64,000 nt of DNA. Source: Phorcus lineatus. Its lineage: Eukaryota > Mollusca > Gastropoda > Trochida > Trochidae. A program made the translations under genes and the position numbers. The stretch spans positions 33,224,908 through 33,288,907 of the forward strand of contig OV121083.1 in assembly GCA_921293015.1 (NCBI GenBank). The letters are read 5' to 3'. The notes below the pieces were generated by a model. The model made no database searches, had not been told where the DNA came from, and saw only the letters and a program-made list of their open reading frames with translations. Below, piece by piece: positions 35,701 through 47,700 of the stretch (within the stretch, counting starts at the first letter, position 1; every line of letters begins with the position of its first letter).

Positions 35701-38700
35701 GAAGTTCTGCAGGTGAGATGAGTGAGTCGGGGTTGTGGTAGTCGATGTTGTTGCGAGTTTGGGCCCGGATCAACAGACCAGTCATACACTCGCTGATGAA
35801 ACCGTCCCCTCCCACAATCACCACCCTAGGTAGAGAGAGGGTGGGTCAGTTAAGGTCACATGTGATTTGAGCTGGTGGGAAGATATTTCTGACTCATTTA
35901 CGCTTTTCATTTGACAAAATGGTTCACTGAAATTAAAGTGATAATTATCGCATTGGCGACGTAATGTTTATGTCTATTATAGTCAAGTTACTCTAGGTTT
36001 TTGTTAACAGAGTAATGGTTCAAGATCAGCCACTTATACATACCCTTCGATATCAGACATGTCGTAGGTTTTGATGAGTTCTATAGCATGCTTGGACCTC
36101 TCCGTCACTTGAAAATAAAGACAAATATGTGTTATTGAAGTGCTGAAAATGGTCGCGATTGAGAAAAGTGTTTTTAACATCGCATGTAAAACATGAATCT
36201 AATCCACATGTGTTCTGATATGAAATATGTCAAAACGGGTTGACAATAATTAATAACATTAGAGGCTTGGTGTATTTTGTCGCAAAGCTGGTAATTCACG
36301 TGCTTTATAATATCATAGCATTGTGACGTCATTTCGTTGAAGAGTTCTAACTAAAAATTGAAAACAATCTCAAAATTATATCTTGCCTAAAAAGGATATG
36401 CATTGGTTATACATGTATGAGTCTCCCGATATACTTTCATGTTTCATAAAAGCTATACAATGACATAATTGTTTGTTCTATACATTGTCAAACTACGCTC
36501 TTGACTCATAGCTTTGCAATTATACGAAGCGCAAAAGTACTGCAATATGAAAATAGCATTGATAATAAAAACAATGCAACTTCATCGTTAGATGTAAACG
36601 TGTAGTGGTAATGAAGTTATTCCTATTGTCACATTTATCAGCATGGTGGTAAGATCATTTTCGGTATAGTTTTTGTCATTTTACCAACATGATGGTAAGA
36701 TCATTGTCGGTATAGTTTTTGTCATTTAACCAGCATGGTGGTAATATCATTGTCGGTATAGTTTTTGTCATTTTACCAACATGATGGTAAGATCATTGTC
36801 GGTATAGTTTTTGTCATTTTACCAACATGGTGGTAAGATCATTGTCAGTATAGTTTTTGTCATTTAACCAGCATGGTGGTAAGATCATTGTCGGTATAGT
36901 TTTCGTCATTTTATCAGCATAGTGGAAGATCATTATCGGTATAGTTTTTGTCATTCTACCAACATGATGGTAAGATCATTGTCGGTAAAGTTTTTGTCAT
37001 TTTACCAACATGGTGGTAAGATCATTGTCGGTATAGTTTTTGTCATTTTACCAACATGATGGTAAGATCATTGTCGGTATAGTTTTTGTCATTTTACCAA
37101 CATGATGGTAAGATCATTGTCGGTAAAGTTTTTGTCATTTTACCAACATGGTGGTAAGATCATTGTCGGTATAGTTTTGTCATTTTACCAGCATGGGGGT
37201 AAGGTCATTGTCAGTATAGTTTTGTCATTTTACCAACATGATGGTAAGTACATTGTCGGTATAGTTTTTGTCATTTTACCAACATGATGGTAAGATCATT
37301 GTCGGTATAGTTTTTGTCATTTTACCAACATGATGGTAAGATCATTGTCGGTATAGTTTTTGTCATTTTACCAGCATGGTGGTAAGATCATTGTCAGTAT
37401 AGTTTTGTCATTTTACCAACTTGATGGTAAGATCATTGTCGGTATAGTTTTTGTCATTTTACCAACATGGTAGTAAGTACATTGTCGGTATAGTTTTGTC
37501 ATTTTACCAACATGGTGGTAAGATCATTGTCGGTATAGTCTTTGTCATTTTACCAGCAAGATGATATGGTGAGGTACCTCGATAATCACATAATAGCGGT
37601 CAAGAACATGAAGGTAAATCTACATGAAGTGCTCATCATGTAAACTAAGACTACACATTCTCTAAACAAGACTAATTGCTTCAGGGGATATTCTCACACA
37701 CTATGAATATTTTACAAACACTTCCTCTTTGTAGTGTTTAATGAATTCATCAGACAGTGGACTTATCAAGCGTAAATATACAAACACGAATACATGTTAC
37801 ATAAATACATAACACGAGGTAAGCAGGTACACAACCCTTCTGTCTAAGGATATAATCTTCAATAATATATGCTGAACATGTTCAAAAATTCACCTCGGGG
37901 TTAATTCCTAATTCTATATTCATGATAAAAGATTTAGTTTTTTGAAGAAATATAACATCTCCCGCTACGAATTAACGCTTCAGATGTTAACTAAAACAAT
38001 TTTTTGGCAATAAATTCAAAACATAGATTTCTTTTCAAAGGAGTATGCAGATCGGACATGTTTCATAAACACTTTATGACATAAACTTGTCCTGGTGTGA
38101 AATTAGATGGTTGGATACTGACAAATCTAATGATTAATTCATCAGCATGTAATTCCATAATTAGTAGTCAATTTGCATCGAATTATTAATAACAAAGGGT
38201 CGATTCAAGAAGTTTACATGCGGCTTGAAGCTGTTGTTATTCGTGATCCAATTGTTGTGGTTGGGTGGTATCATATTTCAGCATAATGTGTCAGTAGGAT
38301 ATACAGTAAGGAAACTGACAAGTTGAGCCCTTGTACTTAAACTGCATGTATTACAAAAAGTCAAATTAAACATTAACAATATGAACTTGTGTGGATCAAA
38401 TCTTCAAAGTTCATCACATTATCCGTGTGACTGATGCCACAGTGAAATAGAACATCATGTTGAAATGTTGAACTAGACTAAACATATCAGCAGAAAGCAT
38501 TTTTAAGAAAATATTTATGCTTGATTAGATCACGTGAACTTACTATACAATTAGGTTGTAGATGGGGAATATAAACTTATTTTTACGCCTTTAAGAATTA
38601 TCATAGTGATGACGACCTCGCAGATGTTACGATAATTCATCAGATTGAACATGAACCATCTACACTTGTTTACAACCTTTTCATTATATTCATATAGATA

Positions 38701-41700
38701 CATGTATGTAGTAAATATTGTTCATCAAATTATTCCAAACGAGGACGATATTGAAAGAACTGTTTATAACCATAGTCGTTTTAATTATCCATGACATATT
38801 TTCCAAACAATTGAATCAGCAGTAAACAGGGGTGAGATCAGGTCTGTAAAGACCGTACTAATATCAACACCCGTACGAGGCACTCTTTAATTAAACTAAG
38901 CTAATTGAAGTTATTTGCACTCTAATTAAAATAGATCTCCCCGCTCCCTGTCTTGTGGTAGTTACGCTCTGATTTCAAGGATATTGAGATTTGTTGAAAA
39001 TAATCTCAACAAATACACACATGACATAACATATCACGAAAAAATGCCACTTCTGCCAAAGCATCACTTAACGAGGCCACGTACAAACTGAACTTGAGTG
39101 AGTGAGAGCCAGTATATGAATATCTTTGAATGGAATGGTAACCATGTATTACCCACAACCTCGGTGGTGATGCCGCCCATGGCAAGAACTGGCTCCCCTC
39201 GGCGTCTGAATACCGACCTGGCCTCCCCCTTCCCGCTCACAGGGTTGATCAATACTAGGTATTTCCGCACAGGGTAGCGTTCTGAAACATATACATATAT
39301 GTTCTGTTATATATCATATTAAAGTTAAAAAGTTTGAAAAACAGACAGCCGTACTGCACTGAGTAAGTTTTTATAAAGCATCAGCGGTGGATTTGGGACT
39401 GCTACATGTTCCGAATAGACATAAGAAATTATAACCTAAACGTGTATAGAAGCTATTTGCCAAGTAATAAGGGTGTCTCTCGCCTGTGTTCATATAACCA
39501 GGTCCAGCTTAGGTATTACTAGTGGATACACAGAGTTGGCTATTTTATCACTTCAGCTGCAATGATCGTATGATACGGCATATAGAGTCTGAGTATTAAC
39601 TTGAACACAATCACGTTATTACGTCAGTATGTACCGTAAATCCAGCTAAGCATTGATATTTATGACAGAACCACTTAAATATCTATATTTGATAAAAATT
39701 CATTTACGATAGCTTCGAAAGCATCTTATCAATTGGCAATGTATTATCATAAGCGTCAAATCAAACAGCCTGCTTAGATTCAGAAAGTTTCATTGCCATA
39801 CATTGCCTCCTCTTGGAAGATAAAGTGTCTATTTATACGAGTCCATCAAAATAAGAAACACAAATCTGTCATTTAACTGAGATTGATGTATGCTGGTTGC
39901 AAGCCAGGACGACTACAATCAGATCATTATATTTTTGACAAGATATCATGCAAACAAAAGTTGTTTTTAGTTTTCATGAATATTTTCAAGTTTTTGGAAG
40001 AATCCTTCTTTAGATGCACTAAACGAACTTAACTTTGTTATTCAAATTTCAATTTTGAAGCGTATATTCCAACTTTCTTTCAAAGCTATTTCTACATAAC
40101 AAGTGGTTTCATTGTCATGTTGTCTCTATTTGAGTTTTCAATAATAATGTGTTTTTAAAATAAATAACCTTTAACCTGTCATCCCTTTTTCATAAGAGCT
40201 TACTATTTACGCTTTTGTGAAAACATTATATGAACATAAACTGGTATAATAACAGCGTAATCGCTACGCTGCGATGAAGCCAGTTTACTCCACCATTCGG
40301 AAGTGCGAGGTTATGAAATCATCCATACACAAATGTATCCCTTGTTGCATTCGAAATCAATGGGGCGAATCTTGTACCCCGAAAGACCCCATTGACATAC
40401 ATACAGGCTCTGTTTGAGTTGCGAGGATCTGCTATAATAGAGGAGTATGAACTACATAATACAAGATCGCCTGTGTTTCCTCAGTGCTTACATGCCGCTA
40501 TATAACTCTTAACTAAATGCAATTTCAACAACAAAACATCAGGTATTATGAAAAAAGGTAACACGGTGCATCGTATCAAATTTCAATTGTGGCTTGTGTC
40601 AATATATAAAAAAGTGTTCTCAGTACTTAAGATGTGTACATTATGCATGGGGTTCAAGGGAAGAGGTTGTTGGGATACAAAGCCATGTTTGAGAAGAACA
40701 CAATGCTGCAGATCTCAGTAAAGAGGCTGGGAAGCTGGGGGACACGGTGTACTTATGTCGTGTAGATGCACCACAATAGCAACTAATATGTTCAGTGTCA
40801 CTGGGTGCATATGACATGAACATGTCTTCTAAGAGATGAATGATGCAGACTTGAGAGTATTTGAAAACTCATATTGTGAAATTTACTAGATGAATGATAG
40901 CAATGTACGGATTTGGTTGAAAATTCTTATTTGATTTTCATGACTTAAAATAACAAAGGCACAAGTTTGTGCGTCTTTGAAGTATTTTATGGTCGATAGA
41001 GTTAATCTTTCTCATGTAAGAAGAAAAATAAGGGTTTTATTGCCCTACAAAGTGAAGTTTTATGGTATACACGCCTTCTTAAATGTATGCATTGTGGTTC
41101 CTGTCAAGTGCACTATGTGCCTACTGATTAAATATGCCGATCTTATCCATGTGGTATGTGATGACATAAATGCTTGATGCAGCAACTAAAATGATGCTTT
41201 CCGATTTAAAACAATAATGAAAGATTATTTTTGTTCGATAATAAATTATGCTATGCTGGTTACCATGGGTATGGGATGTCCATGTTATGGGTGATGCAGT
41301 TTGGCAGTGTTTTGTAATTGACAGTATCACTGCATATACATCATCATGTTAGTGAGATGATTACACAATGCTGCGGTCATGGCATGCTCCAGTGACGTCG
41401 CGAACAACTGTTTGAATGAGAAAAGCTGCCAAGCAAAGACGACACGTAAAAAAACGATATATCTAACTTACTCTATCTTTTATCGCACTGTTGACGAACG
41501 ATGTTGGTTGGTTGATTTCATAATGCCTCATACAGAAACATATGTCTTCCTATTGTACACGAGTCAACATAACAATTCAACTAGACATAGGCTGCCTTGG
41601 TCAAATCTAAATAATTTATATATTCACGGACATGCTTCTATAAAATCTCCCTTTGATGTTTTAAAAAATCCTATTTAAATTTCAAAGCTAAAAGCTACCA

Positions 41701-44700
41701 GAGAATGACTTTCAACAAGCTTTCAGAGATACTTTAGAGAACGATTTTTAACAAGCTTTCAGAGATACTTTAGAGAACGATTTTTAACAAAGGATCTTAT
41801 GCTTCTGTTTGGAATCCGATCTAGTTGTGACTAAGATAGGTAGAATGATCGCCTGCCATCACCTGCTTCTGTTAGCAGGACAGGACCGTCACGGTACAAG
41901 GGAAATATGCCATTTTACAACGCTCGGTTAAGCCAGGCAACGGACCGTGCAAAACTGTAATTGAAATGCCGTGAGACGATTTATTGGCTTGATGGGTTTC
42001 TCAAGACGCAGACAATTATCTTATGTCATTTTGAAACGTAGGTACTTTATTGACACATTAAGTGATAAGCATGCAACCCATGCTATGATATATAGCAGTA
42101 TTGTCATGAAGTACTTTAACATGTCGTGTAACTGGATTATCGTCAGCTCGTATGAGCGTCTGAAGCATCCGTACATGGGTAGAGTTCATACTTTAATGAG
42201 TCAGGAAGTATGGTGGTTGCTGAAAATAAAAACAAATTTGTAACGGGTTTTCTGTTTATCATGGTTCTTCCAACCTACTTGAATGTATTTGAGTTTTTAA
42301 AATATTTAGAGATGCAGGTTATTGCTGGTTAAAATGATGATAAACAGTATTTAACAGTAGTTTAGTTTAAACAAGATTTTAAACTGTAAATATCGCTTAC
42401 AATATGTCGCATATAAAGTCTGAAATGTTACATGGTTTTAGTATCTTTTTACAAAACTATCTTCTGATTTGAAATAGCTTCTAAATAGCGTTACTTTATG
42501 TTGTAGACCTCTTACTTGCAATATTTAAAATTTCACACGAAGATATACAATCGCATTTTCTGTTTCAGGAAATGTTGTTAATTCTTTGTGTAAGCATGTT
42601 CGTCTTAATCGGGCATAAACGTATAAATGCAGTGTTAAAGTATATAAAGAAAGTGTATTTATAATAAATCCTACATAATATGAACATACAGCTTTATACA
42701 AAACGTGTTTTCACATTAACTGAGTATGCTAGTGCAAATATCATGTTATTTGGGATGCCTTTGAGGTATAGTAGCATTTCAATACAGGTGTGCAGATGCA
42801 TTCTTCTTTAAGGCAACTATTTATCATACCCCACAATTAACCTTAACATTTTTGGCTGGTCGTTGAAGTGACCAGGGATAAAATTTCGAAAACACTAATT
42901 TTTATTTTTGTCTAAACAATATTGTATAAGTTATCAACTGCTTTAAAATTAGTCATGTTTGTTCCTTTGCACTAAGTTAATGTCATTGTGTTGATCTTAT
43001 TGAGTCATTGAGTCGATATAAACATTCGAAATTTAACGAAATTTAAATTTCGAAATTATGACCCCGTCTGTCTATTTCAACATGTCAAAATTCGAATTTT
43101 TGCACGAGAAACCAAACAATCCATAAATAAGTTAAAGAATGGCGATTTCATTCATAGACAATGGGTGATCCTTACAAGTAAGTACATGATATTTGCACTA
43201 CGATTCAGTGGTAAGTGAACAAACTTTCGGTATATAGCTGTACTGAACATGCAGTTCGGAAATGTAAATATCAATATATGCTATCGCATGTAATCCATAT
43301 GTGCAGTATTTTTGTATCTGAATAAATATCATAGTATATTACATCAGAAACTTAAATTAATTTGGTTTTCTTTGCTAATATACGACGTGATATTAGAGTA
43401 CACAAGATAAACCGAAGATATTTACCGTTGACTATCGTTCTGAGTTTTTCTCTGAACTTGGAGCACGTCTCGGCGTCACCTTTGAACTTGACCTTCCTCA
43501 CCTCAAGGTTACAACTTCCGGCGTTGGCAGCGTAGTTGATGGTAAATGAATCCTGGTCTTCCTTAAGACTTTTAACTTTCTTGCTGATAGAGATAAGTCT
43601 CCGCAGAGGAATAACACCTGAAAATACATCATCCATGAAACTTTTGAACTTTTGATTCTGTAAGCTTTTGGGTGAAATTTAACCCTTTCTAGAAAACAAA
43701 CTGCATGTAGGGTAATATGACATTATGGTGTTACGATTAGGGCTATTTCTTATAAAGAAATCGAAAAAGTAATTTTGAAAGTATCTACCAACCATTAAGT
43801 TTATAAGATGGCCCCTACACCTTAGAAATAAGAAGTAAAGCATACGAAAGAATGAAAGTTATGTTACACATAAACATTATTCCCAGAAATCTAACTCATG
43901 AATGACTAAGAGTTTATTCCGAAACGTCTTTTTCTTAAAGGATAAGGACATAGAGTTCAGAAACTTATCATGAGCCATTCCGTAAAGATAAAAACATCAA
44001 AGTCGAGATGTTCTTCCTTTTGTTTAGTTCCACCATCAGCGATTTGTTGTTATCATCAACTATTATTTATTTTCTATTCTGTATACTTATTCACCTCTAT
44101 AAACGATTACGATTACATTAACATCGAATCGGTTTGCGCCAAGGATGGCCACTTGTTCCGTTGCGACTTTTAGTACCATATCTTGTGAACTGATATGACA
44201 GCGTGATTAAGGGTCTTTACGATACAGTGATATGGAAGGAATGCTGTACAACAATGGCTGATGTCCTGCTCGGGTGGTTCTGTATGGGAGGACACCAAAG
44301 AAGATAGAGGGCGACCAAGCGTTGAGGCTCTCCGGTACACCTTGATTATATACACTATCCTGGACAGATAGTCACATAACAGAAACAGTTCAAATACCTA
44401 CATAGTTTGGGAACATGAGAAACTGTTATCTGATTGGTACACCCGAGATAACAGCGATAAAGTTTAAGTTTACTTTGATGTTATTTTTTGTTTTATTTAC
44501 AGATTTCGCCAATTCAACATGTATGTAAGTAAATGTTCCATGTAGATTGGAATGCAGTTCTTATGGGAAGTTAGATGTATTGTATGTGATGATTGCATCA
44601 AGTACAGTTTGCGATGTCTTCAAGATACAGAATTATGTTGAGTACAGGATCAAGTTTATTCGAAGTATGGACACGTGCATGCCGCTTCTTGAGTAAAGTA

Positions 44701-47700
44701 GATTTATTACAACCGGCGATGACATCGGCATATCATTTTAGATCTCCAAATGTAAACTAGAACACTGAGAGAAAGGTTTCTATTTAGTTTCAAATACATT
44801 CAGTTTATGTAGCATTTAGAATCAAATCAAGTCGGCAATATGTGTATCTAAGCAGAATTTGAAACATAAAGAAACCATATTCCATTTTAAACATTTTGCT
44901 AGGTCGTATTTCTATCAAGAAAATCACCCCTTCAATATTCGTGTCCAAAGAATGTCCCGCGTCGTACCGCGCCTTTTAAGGGAAGACGAAGCTATCAATC
45001 ATAAGAGAGGTAGGAGAATAGGAGGCTTTATGTATCACTATAAATCACTACATATGAAGGCTAACATTTCAGATCTGCGGGTGAAGACAACACTGTCTAC
45101 TGGCAGGTATGACACGTGAATGGAGATCGGGAGCCGATGACAGGGGATATCTTCCTTTAGAACTCGGAAGGTGCAGAGCCTTGACCTGGCGTCTTCTATA
45201 CCCTCGTGTGAAGAGATCGGGAGTGTGGAACCTTGTTTGTTCTTTAGCATGTAGATTATGACACGCAGAGGTTAGAAAAAGACACATAAATCTTACATCA
45301 GAAGAAGACGAAGTGACAAGGTTACAATTCAGCCAACAAAACCAGGAATTGTCACCCCTATAGATCCTTCCAGGTGAATACCCTTTTACTGGGAGTCATG
45401 AATAATTCACGGACGCCACACATGTGGTAATTTGTAAAGAAGAGAAAGGTAAAGAGCAACATTTCGGAAATAAGCGGGAGTTAGCGTGGTGACAATCGGA
45501 GTTGATTTATGTGATCTTCGTCACCCCGAAACATTGTCGCGAGCAGACGAGACCTCGGGTATCCGCACGAGAACCATGCTTCGCAGCTGGGCCAAAGGTG
45601 AGGGTCAGTAGACGACACTTTGATGTCGAAAACTGGTGGTCAAACATCGAACTAATGGCCATTCGGAGGCGACAAGTCACGAGGATGAAAGAATGGACAG
45701 TTTGATATGCGTAAATGGTAACAAAGCGTGGACGTGAATAATGATAAGTAATAGGATCTTATAGGAGGGGTTAAGTTATAAGTATAAGGTATAAGTTTAA
45801 TAGCCAGAACGTTATCAGTTTTGCCGAGAATGCATTTGATGATATACATAACATGTGATCTTCTATGCAAATACTTAAATGCTAGATATGGAGAAAATGT
45901 AAACGCCTGAATAAAGCAAACAATGACTTGTTAAATGGGTACCCTTTGGGTGCTTATGTAAACATTAAAGTATCAGAGGGTGTCAATGCCGGGATCCTTT
46001 GATAACAAAAACGCGTTTAAATCTCATTCGTTAACGAGATTTGCAATTCTGATTTTATTGAAAATCCAAATTTATTCATTACTTTTTATGTGTATATTTA
46101 TACGTGTCAAATTTCAAACTTGAATGAAATTGAACTTTTAAGGTTTAACAAAGAGCAGAAGATATATATCTGTGAACACATGCTGTTTATTCCTACTAAA
46201 ATCTCATTTTAGAACAGTAGATTATGTCAGCAAATGTACACAGTATGACACAACAAATGAAAGCGTAGTATAAGAAACAAACTTTTAACTTTTTAATGTT
46301 TTGATTACATTTCTGAATGTTTCAGTATTGAAATACTTTGATATTATCATAGGATCATATTTACTGCTAAAGAACAGAAACCATAGAGTAGGAATGTTCG
46401 TTGCATCAAATGATTTACTTGCATTAGATTTGACAAAACCGAAATGCTTACAATATATTCCTACTGTGAATCGCATGGAGCGTGTTTTGTAAACAGAATG
46501 ATAGAACAGCAATATGGCGGAAAGTACTTAGCAACTAAGATGCCATCAATCAAGGCAAACAATGCTATAGAAATTAAAGAATCGTTTCCAGTTTCAAGCT
46601 CTGATAATTCCACAACATAGCGGAGTCACCGGGTACAGATTGTTTTGTGACTGAAGCCAATCGGAGCGTGCTACCCTGTTAGAATGTCCCAGGTGGGCCG
46701 ATCCTCCTGGGCAGATGCTTGGCCGCAAATGTCGTCATCGTAATCTTTTAATATGACTTCGGTAATGTTCTTATATATGTGACCACCATCTGTTTTCTAA
46801 TATGACGATGCCATTTATTATTGTCATTTGTTATGACATCATTGACCGTCCTAAATATTACTATTTGAGATGGCACTACCAACATGGTTAACTTCAGACG
46901 ACTATATTAACTGATAAACTCAAACAACAATCTCGTATAGTCCAAAAAGTAAGTTTTGTCGGTAAGACCATGTTACAATTGCTATTCTAAAGTTGGCACT
47001 ATGACAATTTAACCCCTCCGTTCTATTTCATTATGCCTAAATTCGTGGACAAATTATAGATGGTGATCACAAGACGAGTGTCTGATTGATGAAGTTACTC
47101 GCATACTTGTTATTATCCTTCAGTGTCGATACACTGGATGTCAACAAATTTACAACAAATGGAAAATCAAATCATGATTCTTACTCAAGAGGGTGATGGA
47201 TGTCATATATGATGGATGGATGTCATATATGATGGATGGATGTCGTCAATACTGAATAACGATTAAACAATCATACAGTATCTAAATCAAGTATGAACTG
47301 TCGCCGTCAATGTTCTTAGAGCATGCGTGCGGACGTATGGTTACTTGAGTGTTCTTATTTGTTGTGTATGATTCTTGTGCGTTTGTAAAGAAGAGACATG
47401 TGATGCTAAGTTATGAAAATGGTCAAACATGTATTTTAATGTCTTTGATAGGTATTTAAGAAGCTGAAATGATGATAATGACGTCATCACGTGCACTTGA
47501 TTGATAACGGTGTTAGTGTATGCACCTAAATGTTGCATCTCTTGACAACAACTTACACATTTCCTATACATATATTTACTTGTTTAGAGAACCAGATGAT
47601 TTTGGGAACATAGATAGGTTTAAAGAATTTGACTTGCTTCATCGACTCTCTTCACCAATCATTTTCAGGTCCAACAACAGAAGACAAATGCGTCTTCAGT

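Noticed and set aside
45038-45287. Two minus-strand frames (GIEDARSRLCTFRVLKEDIP) considered as a CERKL exon between exons 1 and 2
   Set aside because: Exons 1 and 2 join directly in phase and match the family without it; no good donor; two frames open equally.
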